A stretch of DNA of 64,000 nt, from NCBI GenBank assembly GCA_023423535.1, contig JAFAFL010000090.1, positions 39,684 to 103,683 on the forward strand, read 5' to 3'. Positions 43,177 through 50,917 of this stretch are shown in pieces (within the stretch, counting starts at the first letter, position 1; every line of letters starts with the position of its first letter). The notes below the pieces were generated by a model that had not been told where the DNA came from, made no database searches, and saw only the letters and a list, made by a program, of their open reading frames with translations. A program made the position numbers and the translations under genes. Source of the stretch: Pseudomonadota bacterium (GTDB lineage: Bacteria; Myxococcota; Myxococcia; Myxococcales; Myxococcaceae).

Positions 43177-44256
43177 ATGGAGTCGATCGCCGCGCCCAGC
43201 TCGCTGCTGCACTCGCTCCGCCGTGCGTGGGCGGAGTGGTTCTCGTCGCGCGCGCCGCTCCCTGTTCTGGCGCAGCCAGCGCCCGCCCCCGACGCTGCTC
43301 TCGCGCCGGTACGGGATCCGTTCGCGCCGTTCGCGGAGCTGCTCGGCGTCCCCGTGCCCGCTGCTTCCGACGACGCCCGCGATGAAGTGGCGATCGGCGA
43401 AGACGAGGAGTGGACTGCGCGCGTTCTGGAGCACTTCACACGCCATCCGCCTCTGCCCGCCTCCGCGCCCTCCGTTTCGCTGCAGGCTCTGGGCCTCGTC
43501 GCGGAGCCGGCGACGGACTTCCGCCAGCTGGTACGGGTCATCTGCTCGGACCCCGCGCTCGCGGCCGGCGTGGTCGCCACCGCGAACTCCGCGCTGTACC
43601 GCGCGGTGAGGGAGATGGAGACGGTGAGGGAGGCCGTGGTCCGGCTGGGCCTGAACGAGGCGGCGAAGGTGACCGGAGCTCTGGCAGCGAGAAGCCTCTT
43701 CCACCCGCGGATGCGATCGGAGCGCGGCGCGTACGCCGAGCAGGCCGCGCGGCTCTACGTTCACGCGGTGGCCGTGGCGAACACCGCAGCCGGCCTCGCG
43801 CTCCGCGTCCGGGGTGGCCGGCCGGACCGCGCGTTTCTCGGCGGGATGCTCTTCGACGTGGGACGGGTGATGGCGCTCCGCTCGTTCTGCGCGCTCGCCA
43901 GCGAGAACGGCGCGCCCGCCCCGGTGGAGACCGTGGAACGCGTGCTGGAGGCCGTGCACGTGGAGCTGGGCGGGGCCTGTCACCAGGCCTGGGGACTGCC
44001 GCAGTACCTCGGGGAACTCGTCCTGCTTCACCACGACGCAGAGGTGCCCGCGGAGCCCGAGTTCGTGGACCTGCACGTGGTGCGGTTGTGCGGAGCGCTG
44101 CTCGATCTGCGGAACCCGGGCACCGCCCACCGGGGCGCTCACGAGCTCGTCCAGAGTGCCTCTGCCCTTGGGCTCTCGCCGCGCGAGGTGCGGGTCGTCG
44201 ATACGGAGCTGCGCGAGGCGCTCGTCCGGGCCGAGGCGCTGCACGCGATCCGCTGA
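43177..44256 (+). CDS. HDOD-domain signalling protein
   Basis: A 359-residue protein. The first 95 residues are Ala/Pro-rich and disordered-looking. The rest is an HDOD domain: LPASAPSVSLQALGL, the FRQLVRVICSDPALAAGVVATANSALY-type helix (shortened), the VREAVVRLGLNEA helix and FLGGMLFDVGRV near residue 220. HDOD domains are degenerate HD domains without the metal His-Asp; they act in signalling and gene regulation. AAGGA lies before the ATG. It converges on the TudS-like gene with seven bases between them. Confidence 0.82.
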   Translation: MESIAAPSSLLHSLRRAWAEWFSSRAPLPVLAQPAPAPDAALAPVRDPFAPFAELLGVPVPAASDDARDEVAIGEDEEWTARVLEHFTRHPPLPASAPSVSLQALGLVAEPATDFRQLVRVICSDPALAAGVVATANSALYRAVREMETVREAVVRLGLNEAAKVTGALAARSLFHPRMRSERGAYAEQAARLYVHAVAVANTAAGLALRVRGGRPDRAFLGGMLFDVGRVMALRSFCALASENGAPAPVETVERVLEAVHVELGGACHQAWGLPQYLGELVLLHHDAEVPAEPEFVDLHVVRLCGALLDLRNPGTAHRGAHELVQSASALGLSPREVRVVDTELREALVRAEALHAIR

Positions 44257-44263
44257 GGAGGGC

Positions 44264-45235
44264 CTACGTGGCGGTGCGTGCCACGAGCTCCGGCGGCCAG
44301 GGCTCGAGCCACGTCTGGGACAGCGCCCACTCGGTCGGATGACGGCGCAGGTGATGGCGCAGGAGCGTCAGCGGCACGAGCAGCGGCACCTGCGCGATGC
44401 GGTACGCGTGGATCGCCGCCACCAGCTCCTCCTTGTCGCCGGCGTCGAGCGCGTCCTTCACGTGGCCCATCAGGTGGAAGAGCACGTCCGCGTTGCGCTT
44501 GCGCGTGGCCGGCTTCGCGAGCGTGGCCATGAACAGCGCCGCGTACTCCTGCAGCGCCTTTCGGAAACCGGCCCTGTCTTCTCCCGCCTTCGCCACCAGC
44601 TGCCCGAGCGCGCGATAGGCAGTGAGATCCCGCGCGGACAGCGCGAGCTTGTGCCGCGCATGGAACGCGACGAGGTCCGCTGCCTTCGCGCGCGGTGTCT
44701 GCTCGAGGAGCCGGCGCAAGCGCTGGTGCGCATAGAGACGCTCGATGAAGTTCTCGCGCAAGGTGGGGTCGATGAGCCGGCCCTCCTCCTCGAGCGGGAG
44801 CAGCGGATGGGTCTGCGCGAGCACCTCGGCGAAGATCCCCCGTCCCGCCTTCTGCGGCGCGCCGCCCTTGCCGTACACGCGCACGCGCTCCATGCCGCAC
44901 GAGGGCGAGTCCTTCTTCAGCACGAACCCGTCCAGTCCCTCGAGGGACTGCATCCGCCTCTTCGAGAACGCGCGCATCGCCGCGGTGAGGTCCTCCCCGG
45001 TCGAGGGCATCACCATCCGCGGCGCGTCGGGTTTCCCCTCGAGCCGAAGCGTGGGCCTGGGCACGCCGAGCCCCAGCTCCAGCTCTGGGCAGACCGGCAC
45101 CCACTCCACGAAACGGCCGAGCGTGCCGGTGAGGAAGGTGTCCTGCTTGTGCCCACCGTCGTAACGGACCTTCTTGCCCAGCAGGCACGCGCTGATGCCG
45201 ATGCGGGGACGCTCGTCTGGACGCATGTCGGGCAT
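44264..45235 (-). CDS. DUF523 (TudS-like) plus DUF1722 protein
   Basis: A 323-residue two-domain protein. Residues 10-155 are DUF523, the family of the Fe-S thiouracil desulfurase TudS, with its three cysteines in SACLLGKKVRYDG (Cys17), VPVCPE (Cys49) and DSPSCG (Cys113). Residues about 185-300 are DUF1722 (E. coli YbgA C-terminal domain), starting near LVAFHARHKLALS. TudS enzymes remove sulfur from 2-thiouracil; the role of the fused form is open. ATG 45235 is chosen over 45226 by position only. Confidence 0.88.
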   Translation of the reverse strand: MPDMRPDERPRIGISACLLGKKVRYDGGHKQDTFLTGTLGRFVEWVPVCPELELGLGVPRPTLRLEGKPDAPRMVMPSTGEDLTAAMRAFSKRRMQSLEGLDGFVLKKDSPSCGMERVRVYGKGGAPQKAGRGIFAEVLAQTHPLLPLEEEGRLIDPTLRENFIERLYAHQRLRRLLEQTPRAKAADLVAFHARHKLALSARDLTAYRALGQLVAKAGEDRAGFRKALQEYAALFMATLAKPATRKRNADVLFHLMGHVKDALDAGDKEELVAAIHAYRIAQVPLLVPLTLLRHHLRRHPTEWALSQTWLEPWPPELVARTAT

Positions 45236-45334
45236 GCGTAACGCCTGTCGCGCGGAGCCGCTTCTCGATTCGGGGGCAGTGTCCGTTGCCGCGCTCGCGT
45301 GTGTGCCGTTCGCGTGGAAGGATGAGCACTCGGC

Positions 45335-46144
45335 ATGGGCTGGCGGCTCTTCTCCACCATCTTCTGGACGTTCCTCGTGGCGAGCTGCATCCCCGCGTTC
45401 GCGCTGGCGCTGCTCATCTTCGTCGTCACGTATCCGTTCGACCCGAACCGGCGCGTGCTGCACCTCTACTCGTGCGCGTGGGCGCAGCTCTACTTCTGGG
45501 TGAACCCGCTGTGGCGCTCGCGCATCAGCGGCCGCGAGAAGTTGCCCTGGCGAGGCCCTGCCGTCCTCGTGGCGAACCACCAGTCGCTGGGCGACATCCT
45601 TCTGCTCTTCGGACTCTTTCGTCCGTTCAAGTGGGTGTCGAAGCGCAGCGTGTTCAAGGTCCCGCTCATCGGCTGGAACATGCGCCTCAACGGCTACGTG
45701 GGCATCGTGCGCGGCAGCCGCGAGAGCGTGCTGAAGATGTTCGAAGAGTGCGAGGCGTGGCTCGACCGCGGCGTGCCGGTGCTCCTCTTTCCCGAGGGCA
45801 CGCGCTCGCCGGACGGCGAGGTGAAGGCCTTCAAGGAGGGCGCGTTCGTGATGGCGGTGAAGAAGAACGTGCCGGTCATCCCCATCGCGCTCACTGGCAC
45901 CGCGGCGGCCCTGCCCAAGCACGGCTTCGTGTTGCGGGAGCACGCGGACTGCTGGGCGCGGGTGCTCGATCCGGTGCATCCCTCCGAGGTGGAGGGCGAC
46001 GTGGAGCGGCTGCGCGATCGCGTGCACGCGGTGATCGTCGAGGGCGTGGCGCAGCTCGAGCGGGAGAAGGCCGCATATGCGGGCTCCGCTGACGAAGGAG
46101 AGGGCGCCTCGTCGATGAACACCGACTCCTCCGGCGCTCCCTGA
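45335..46144 (+). CDS. plsC: 1-acyl-sn-glycerol-3-phosphate acyltransferase
   Basis: A 269-residue PlsC-type membrane enzyme that makes phosphatidic acid. An N-terminal hydrophobic segment (about 8-33) is followed by the acyltransferase motifs NHQSLGD (81-87) and LLFPEGTRS (about 148-156), with the KWVSKRSVFKVP and VPVIPIALTG segments. The last 30 residues are acidic and low-complexity. An AAGGA precedes the ATG by about 14 bases, which is far. Confidence 0.93.
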   Translation: MGWRLFSTIFWTFLVASCIPAFALALLIFVVTYPFDPNRRVLHLYSCAWAQLYFWVNPLWRSRISGREKLPWRGPAVLVANHQSLGDILLLFGLFRPFKWVSKRSVFKVPLIGWNMRLNGYVGIVRGSRESVLKMFEECEAWLDRGVPVLLFPEGTRSPDGEVKAFKEGAFVMAVKKNVPVIPIALTGTAAALPKHGFVLREHADCWARVLDPVHPSEVEGDVERLRDRVHAVIVEGVAQLEREKAAYAGSADEGEGASSMNTDSSGAP

Positions 46145-46213
46145 ACTTTCGGACGCCCTGCTGCCGGCCGGGCGCCTCCGAGCGCGTCCTGTGGCATCGC
46201 GCGCGGCGGGCAT

Positions 46214-46219
46214 TAGGAT
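46214..46219 (+). promoter_or_regulatory. Candidate -10 box of the structured RNA
   Basis: TAGGAT, identical to the box before the lipoprotein gene at 10672 and the nuclease gene at 17785. Here it would start a transcript near 46227, upstream of three consecutive hairpins. Confidence 0.4.
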
Positions 46220-46254
46220 CGCCGCAGCCCTGCGGGGCGAAAGGAGGTGGTGCC

Positions 46255-46299
46255 GTGCACAAGCACAAGACGGCGACCTCCTCCATGATGGCGCGGTAA
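46255..46299 (+). CDS. Putative 14-residue leader peptide
   Basis: GTG to TAA encodes VHKHKTATSSMMAR (Met initially). A near-perfect Shine-Dalgarno AAGGAGGTG (46241-46249) sits six bases upstream. The site and the start codon are both inside hairpin 2, whose 3' arm is the peptide's own codons 8-9 (ACC TCC). Translation would open the structure. Coding status is unproven. Confidence 0.4.
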   Translation: MHKHKTATSSMMAR

Positions 46300-46342
46300 G
46301 TCGCGCGCCCTCTCGTGGAGTGATGGCCGCAAAAGGCTGTTC

Positions 46343-46379
46343 GGGGCCGTGCCGCTTCGGTGGTGCGGCCCCTTTTTTT
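46343..46379 (+). terminator. Intrinsic terminator with UUCG tetraloop
   Basis: Thirteen base pairs (46343-46355 with 46360-46372, including three G-U pairs) closed by a C-UUCG-G tetraloop and followed by seven T (46373-46379). It is the strongest rho-independent terminator in the window. It acts on the plus strand and lies before, not after, the CxxCH lipoprotein gene. Confidence 0.85.
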
Positions 46380-46411
46380 GCGTCGAGGGAAAGGGTAGTT
46401 CGTGGCGCTGA

Positions 46412-46957
46412 ATGGCTCCTTCGCGCGCGCTCCTCCTGGCCCTTCTCGTGGCCTCTGGTCTCGGCTCCGGCGCCGGCTGTGCGCGGTCGAAGGCGGAGGT
46501 CCGCGCGGCGGAGACCACCGAGGCCGACGACTGCACCGGCGAGACGCCGCTCGTCGCGGGCGCGCCCGGCAGCCCCGGCAACCTCCTCCCATCCGACCTT
46601 CACGACGCGGGCGCGAGTGAGCTCGCTGCGCTGATGCGCGTGATGCAGGCGGACCTCGCGCGATCGGCGGAGGCGCTCCGAGCGGGCGACGAGGCGTCGG
46701 CACCGTCCTCACTGCACGCGAAGCACCGTCGCATCCGCTGCGCCTGGCCCACCGATCCCGCTGAGCGGACCGAGTCCTTCGATGCGTTCGCGGTCGCGTA
46801 CCTCGGGCAGGTGAAGCTGCTGGACGAGGCCTCCTCCGCACCGGTGAACGAGCGCCGCGCCGCGCACAACCGCGTGGTGGACGGTTGCCGCGCCTGTCAC
46901 GAGACGACGTGCTCCGGCCCGCTCGGCGCGATCGAGAAGCTGCGCGTCACCGAGTAG
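46412..46957 (+). CDS. Lipoprotein with CxxCH heme motif
   Basis: A 181-residue protein with a signal sequence and lipobox GAGC (Cys23). The mature part is helical. A single CRACH motif (Cys159, Cys162, His163) near the C-terminus, in the order helix-helix-helix-CxxCH, resembles cytochrome c'-type four-helix proteins, which bind heme c and gases such as NO. Four further cysteines (41, 110, 167 and the lipid Cys) are present. Only one heme site is seen. The family assignment is tentative. It is preceded by the terminator of the structured RNA. Confidence 0.65.
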   Translation: MAPSRALLLALLVASGLGSGAGCARSKAEVRAAETTEADDCTGETPLVAGAPGSPGNLLPSDLHDAGASELAALMRVMQADLARSAEALRAGDEASAPSSLHAKHRRIRCAWPTDPAERTESFDAFAVAYLGQVKLLDEASSAPVNERRAAHNRVVDGCRACHETTCSGPLGAIEKLRVTE

Positions 46958-47059
46958 GCCAGCAGCCGGGCGTCCAGGCGCTCCGAGCCATGCTCCCCCA
47001 CGGGTGTAACCCTTGGCGCGGACGCCAGGTGGCACGAGCTTTCGGGGCAGGAGGCGAAC

Positions 47060-47338
47060 ATGACTCTGCTCGGATTCATCATTCTTCTGATTGTGGCGGC
47101 AGTGGCGGGTGCCATCGGCGAGATGCTGGCGGGTGGCAAGGTTCCTGGTGGTTGGGTCGGTTCCATCGTCGCGGGCCTCGTGGGCGCGTGGCTGGGCGGC
47201 ATGCTGCTGAAGGTCGGCCCGGTGATCGGCGGCATCCAGATCATCCCGGCGATCATCGGCGCGGCGCTCTTCGTCTTCCTCTTGAGGCTGGTGATGAACG
47301 CGACACGCACGTCCACGCACCGGCGACGGACGGTGTAG
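47060..47338 (+). CDS. GlsB/YeaQ/YmgE-family membrane protein
   Basis: A 92-residue protein with three hydrophobic helices and many glycines (LIVAAVAGAIGEML, GSIVAGLVGAWLGGML, IIPAIIGAALFVFLL), matching the transglycosylase-associated GlsB family, usually induced by stress. A basic tail ends the protein. AGGAGG lies seven bases before the ATG. An 11-bp hairpin 29 bases after the stop is its likely terminator. Confidence 0.9.
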   Translation: MTLLGFIILLIVAAVAGAIGEMLAGGKVPGGWVGSIVAGLVGAWLGGMLLKVGPVIGGIQIIPAIIGAALFVFLLRLVMNATRTSTHRRRTV

Positions 47339-47348
47339 CGCTGGTGCG

Positions 47349-48140
47349 TCACCAATCGTGAGGCTGGAGCCCCTCGGTGCTGTCTGCCGAGGGGCTCTTC
47401 TCGTTCTGGTCGCCGGTCACCGCACGCCACAGCTCGGCCGCCAGCTGTTCGGCGCAGGCGAACGCCGCGTCATCGAGCAGGTCCTGGGCTCGCGTCATCA
47501 GCGGCGGTCCGCGCCCGCCGGTCGGCAGCCGTCCGGTCAGTCCGAGCTCGCAGCGTCCGCGATAGAGCGCGCGCCCGAAGGGATCCATCAGCACCGCGGT
47601 GGCGTGGAAGAGCGGGAGCACGGGCCGCACCGGCCGCTCGGCGATGGAGAGCTCCACGCGCTCGATCGTCACGTCCAGCAGCAGCTCCGGCGAGCAGGTG
47701 CCCGCGCGGCATTCGGAGGTGCGAGGTCCGGCGAGGCCTCGCGCGCGCATCGCCTCCAGCATCCGCGAGGCCATCACGTCGGCGGGATCGACGAGCGGTC
47801 CCCTGCGCGGAGGAGGGGGTTCGCGCTGCCATCGCCGATCGACACTTTCGGGAACGGAGGCCGCGCGCTCCAGCGGCCGCGCCAGGGAGTGCGAGAGCAG
47901 CGTCACCTCGCGATCGTCCCGCGCGCCCCCGGAGACGAAGCGGAGCCGCGCCTGCACCGGAGCGCCGACCTGCAGGTGGACGTCCGGCTTCGCCATCAGC
48001 CGCTCCGCATCGCTCTTCGACACGGCGCGACGCGCTCCACACGCAGCGGTGAGCGAGAGCAGGGACGCGAGCGGCAGGACCCACAGCCATGCGGTCCACT
48101 GCAGCACCGGCCCTGCAGGCGGCGAAGAGGGCACCAACAC
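47349..48140 (-). CDS. Hypothetical lipoprotein
   Basis: About 263 residues from GTG, with a hydrophobic N-terminal segment and the lipobox LTAAC (Cys near 34). The mature part has beta character and cysteines near 140 and 147. No family recognised. The N-terminus before the hydrophobic segment is long (about 17 residues), so the next in-frame start may be used. The gene ends ten bases from the convergent GlsB gene, and its last codons contain that gene's terminator hairpin. Confidence 0.65.
   Translation of the reverse strand: MLVPSSPPAGPVLQWTAWLWVLPLASLLSLTAACGARRAVSKSDAERLMAKPDVHLQVGAPVQARLRFVSGGARDDREVTLLSHSLARPLERAASVPESVDRRWQREPPPPRRGPLVDPADVMASRMLEAMRARGLAGPRTSECRAGTCSPELLLDVTIERVELSIAERPVRPVLPLFHATAVLMDPFGRALYRGRCELGLTGRLPTGGRGPPLMTRAQDLLDDAAFACAEQLAAELWRAVTGDQNEKSPSADSTEGLQPHDW
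47367..47397 (+). terminator. Intrinsic terminator of the GlsB gene
   Basis: A perfect 11-bp stem GAGCCCCTCGG / CCGAGGGGCTC with a 9-base loop, followed by TTCTCGTTCT. It lies within the last codons of the convergent lipoprotein gene (stop at 47349), so one sequence serves as coding DNA on one strand and terminator on the other. Confidence 0.65.
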
Positions 48141-48165
48141 GCGGCCACTATGTCAGAGTTCGCGC
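48141..48165. promoter_or_regulatory. 25-base divergent promoter between lipoprotein gene and truB
   Basis: The two start codons (GTG 48140 leftward, GTG 48166 rightward) are 25 bases apart. On the minus strand CATAGT (48147-48152) lies six bases before its start; on the plus strand CAGAGT (48154-48159) lies six bases before the other. There is no room for leaders, so both mRNAs should be leaderless and the two polymerase sites overlap. Confidence 0.45.
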
Positions 48166-49131
48166 GTGCCGCGTCCTCAGCCGGGCCTCTACCTCGCGCA
48201 CAAGCCGGTCGGGGTCACCAGCTTCTCCATCGTCCGAGCGGTGCAGGCGGCGCTCGACGCGGAGCAGGGCCGCAAGCTCGGCGTCGTCCACGGCGGCACG
48301 CTGGACCCCTTCGCACATGGGCTTCTCCTCGTGCTGGTGGGCCAGGCCACGAAGCTCTTCGACGACCTGCACGCGATCCCCAAGGTGTACGAGGCCGAGG
48401 TGGTGTGGGGAACGGAGACGGACACCGGCGATGGGCTCGGGGTCCCGGTCACCCGGGAAGGCGGAGCGGCGCGCGCTCCAACGCTGACGGCCGGGGAGAT
48501 CGAAAGGGCCTCGCGCGGGATGGTGGGATGGCACGACCAGGTCCCGCCACCGACGAGCGCGAAGAAGATTGGCGGCGAGCCCGCGTACCGGAAGGTCCAC
48601 CGCGGCGAGCACGTGGAGCTGCCGCCCTCGCGGGTGTACCTGCACGAGCTGGAGTGGCTGTCGCACTCGCTTTCGGAAGGACCTCTCCAGCGCAGCCGCG
48701 TGAGGCTCGTCGTCCGCGGCGGGTTCTACGTGCGCTCGTTCGCCCGGGATCTCGGGCGGGCGCTCGGCTGCGGCGCGCACCTCTCGACGCTGCACCGCAC
48801 GGACATCGGACCGTGGCGCGATCCCGGGGCCGAGGCGGGTGAGGCCGCGCAGTTTCTCGGCGGGCCACCGCTCACCGGCCGCGCCCTGTTGCCGTGGCTG
48901 CCGTCGCGCGTGCTGACGGACGCAGAGGTGGGGGCGCTGAGGAGGGGAGGGGACGTCCCGCGCGGGACCCTCGACACTCCGGACTGGAGGCTGCCAGTGG
49001 GCTTCCCGGGGCCAGCGGAGCCCGTGCCGGTCCGAGGCTTCCATATCGGGCGGCTGACGATGCTCCTCACCCACGACGTGGGAGGGGCACCGCGCCTTCG
49101 CCTCGCCCGGGAGCTGCTGGGCGGGGTGTGA
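48166..49131 (+). CDS. truB: tRNA pseudouridine55 synthase
   Basis: A 321-residue TruB that makes pseudouridine 55 in the tRNA T-loop. The N-terminus GLYLAHKPVGVTSF and the catalytic HGGTLDPFAHGLL (Asp near residue 46), the KVYEAEVVWG segment and the PPTSAKKIGG motif are all present. The last 80 residues are a C-terminal extension typical of some TruB types. GTG is chosen because the HKPVGVTS motif lies near residue 12 and the upstream sequence is divergent promoter. The C-terminal region could be a PUA-like domain. Confidence 0.93.
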   Translation: MPRPQPGLYLAHKPVGVTSFSIVRAVQAALDAEQGRKLGVVHGGTLDPFAHGLLLVLVGQATKLFDDLHAIPKVYEAEVVWGTETDTGDGLGVPVTREGGAARAPTLTAGEIERASRGMVGWHDQVPPPTSAKKIGGEPAYRKVHRGEHVELPPSRVYLHELEWLSHSLSEGPLQRSRVRLVVRGGFYVRSFARDLGRALGCGAHLSTLHRTDIGPWRDPGAEAGEAAQFLGGPPLTGRALLPWLPSRVLTDAEVGALRRGGDVPRGTLDTPDWRLPVGFPGPAEPVPVRGFHIGRLTMLLTHDVGGAPRLRLARELLGGV

Positions 49132-49151
49132 CGCCAGCTCAGTGTCGGCGT

Positions 49152-50276
49152 TCAGCGCCCGCGACGGTGAATGACCTCGACGACGCGCTCGAGGTCCGAG
49201 CCGGTGAGGCTCGAGCCGGACGGCAGGCAGAGGCCGCGCTCGAAGAGGCGTTCGGAGACCGCGCCCCCGCGCACGCGGCATTCGGAGAACACGGGCTGCA
49301 GGTGCATCGGCTTCCAGACCGGACGCGACTCGATGTCGAGCTTCTCCATCGCGACCCGCAGCTCCTCGCGCGAGGCGCCAAAGGCGTCCGGATCCACCTG
49401 GATGCAGGTGAGCCACGCGTTCATCTTTCCGTAGGGCGCCTCGGGCATGAAGGTAATGCCCGGGAGATCCTCGAGCGCGGCGCGGTAGAGGACGTTGTTC
49501 GCGCGGCGCTGACGGACGCGCTCGTCGAGGACGCGGAGCTGGCCCCGGCCCACGGCAGCGAGCAGGTTCGATAACCTGTAGTTATAACCAATCTGCGAGT
49601 GCTGGTAGTGCGGCGCCGGGTCCCGCGCCTGCGTGGCGAGGTAACGCGCGCGGTCGGTCCAGGCCTTGTTCCGCGAGACGAGCATCCCGCCGCCGCTGGT
49701 GGTGATGATCTTGTTCCCGTTGAAGGAGAACACGGAGAGGTCTCCGAACGAGCCGGCCGGCTTGCCCTTGTAGGTCGCGCCGAGCGCCTCGGCGGCGTCC
49801 TCGATGATCGGGACCTCGTAGCGCGCGCAGGCCTCGCGGATGGGGTCCATGTCCGCCATCTGCCCGTAGAGATCGACGACCATCACGGCCTTCGGCAGCT
49901 TGCCGCGCTTCGCGCAGGCCTCGAGCTCCTCGGCCAGCAGATGGGGATCCATGTTCCAGGTGTCCGCCGAGCTGTCGATGAACACCGGCGTGGCGCCCAG
50001 ATAGGTGATCGGATTCGCGGACGCGGAGAAGGTCAGCGTGGAGCAGAGGACCTCGTCGCCCGCCTTCACGCCGAGAAGGATCAGCGCGAGGTGCAGGCCC
50101 GCCGTGCCGCTGGAGAGCGCGACCGCGTGCGGCACCTCCACCTTCGCCGCCAGCTCCGCTTCGAACGCATCGACGTGAGGCCCGAGCGGCGCCACCCAGT
50201 TCGAGTCGAACGCCTCGAGCAACAGCGCCCGCTCGTCGGGGCCCATGTGGGGAGGGGAGAGGTAGACGCGTGCCAT
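49152..50276 (-). CDS. pglE: DegT/PglE-type aminotransferase
   Basis: A 374-residue PLP-dependent aminotransferase of the DegT/DnrJ/EryC1/StrS family. It has SSGTAGLHLAL near 55-65, the Asp in IIEDAAEALGATY, and the PLP lysine in FSFNGNKIITT near residue 189. Members of this group add an amino group to a 4-keto sugar. With adjacent PglD- and PglF-like genes it most likely converts UDP-4-keto-GlcNAc-6-deoxy to the 4-amino form. Its ATG overlaps the pglD stop (TGATG). It is the last gene of the operon and ends 20 bases from truB. Confidence 0.9.
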   Translation of the reverse strand: MARVYLSPPHMGPDERALLLEAFDSNWVAPLGPHVDAFEAELAAKVEVPHAVALSSGTAGLHLALILLGVKAGDEVLCSTLTFSASANPITYLGATPVFIDSSADTWNMDPHLLAEELEACAKRGKLPKAVMVVDLYGQMADMDPIREACARYEVPIIEDAAEALGATYKGKPAGSFGDLSVFSFNGNKIITTSGGGMLVSRNKAWTDRARYLATQARDPAPHYQHSQIGYNYRLSNLLAAVGRGQLRVLDERVRQRRANNVLYRAALEDLPGITFMPEAPYGKMNAWLTCIQVDPDAFGASREELRVAMEKLDIESRPVWKPMHLQPVFSECRVRGGAVSERLFERGLCLPSGSSLTGSDLERVVEVIHRRGR

Positions 50277-50917
50277 CAGCCGATGCTCCTCGTCACGCGG
50301 GCGGGGACGCCGTGCGCCACCACGCCGCTGTCGATGTTCCGGTTCACCACCGAGCCTGCACCTATCACTGCGCGGTCACCCACGCCGATGCCCGGCAGCA
50401 CCACCGCGCCGAGCCCACAATGCGCGAGCCTGCCCACGCGCGCCGCGCCGCCCAGCGCCGCGTTCGGTGAGAGGTGTGCGAAGTCGCCGACCACGCAGTC
50501 GTGCTCCACCACTGCGCCCGTGTTGATGATCGCTCCCGCGCCGACGCGTGCGTCCGGGTTCACGCTCGCGTTGGCCATGACGACGGTGCCCTCGCCGAGC
50601 CGTGCGGAGGGAGCGACCGCAGCGGTGGGATGGACCGCCGTCAGCAGGCGGAGCCCGAGCTCGCGGCAGAACCCGAACGTCCGCTCCCGCGCCGCGTTGT
50701 CTCCGATGCCCAGCGCGACGGCCATGCCCGCGCCGTCGCTCGTTTGAGCACGCAGCCATTCGCGTCCGCCGAGCACTGGAAGCCCGAGCACCACCGTCCC
50801 TGCCTCGCGCCCGTCATCGACGAAGCCGAGCACCTCGCAGCCGCCCGCGCGGAGAAGGATGTCGGCGACGACCTTGCCGTGGCCACCGGCGCCGTAGATC
50901 ACCGCCCGCGCGCTCAA
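50276..50917 (-). CDS. pglD: PglD-like sugar N-acetyltransferase
   Basis: About 213 residues from TTG 50917 (GTG 50902 is an alternative). An N-terminal Rossmann part starts RAVIYGAGGHGKVVADIL, a hallmark of PglD/NeuD proteins. A left-handed beta-helix of hexapeptide repeats follows (VMANASVNPDARVGAGAIINTG, shown in part), with catalytic His in VVEHDCVVGD. It acetylates the 4-amino group to give UDP-diacetylbacillosamine, in order after PglE. TTG overlaps the preceding stop by TTGA, suggesting coupling. Confidence 0.88.
   Translation of the reverse strand: MSARAVIYGAGGHGKVVADILLRAGGCEVLGFVDDGREAGTVVLGLPVLGGREWLRAQTSDGAGMAVALGIGDNAARERTFGFCRELGLRLLTAVHPTAAVAPSARLGEGTVVMANASVNPDARVGAGAIINTGAVVEHDCVVGDFAHLSPNAALGGAARVGRLAHCGLGAVVLPGIGVGDRAVIGAGSVVNRNIDSGVVAHGVPARVTRSIG

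Larger units (their letters stand above)
46227..46379 (+). ncRNA. Structured ~150-nt leader or small RNA
   Basis: Three hairpins in order. The first is CCGCAG-CC-CTGCGG at 46222-46235, at the predicted transcript start. The second (46243-46281) pairs GGAGGT with ACCTCC, then TGCC with GGCG, then GTGC with GCAC around an ACAA loop; it holds the Shine-Dalgarno and GTG start of a 14-codon reading frame. The third is a 13-bp terminator with a UUCG loop and T7. The downstream CxxCH-lipoprotein gene starts 32 bases after the T-run, so this could be its attenuating leader or a free-standing small RNA. No known RNA family is recognised. Confidence 0.5.

Noticed and set aside
47030..47045. TGGCACG-AGCT-TTCGG before the GlsB gene as a sigma-54 promoter
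   Set aside because: The -24 half is perfect, but the essential -12 GC is replaced by CG, so the match is likely chance.
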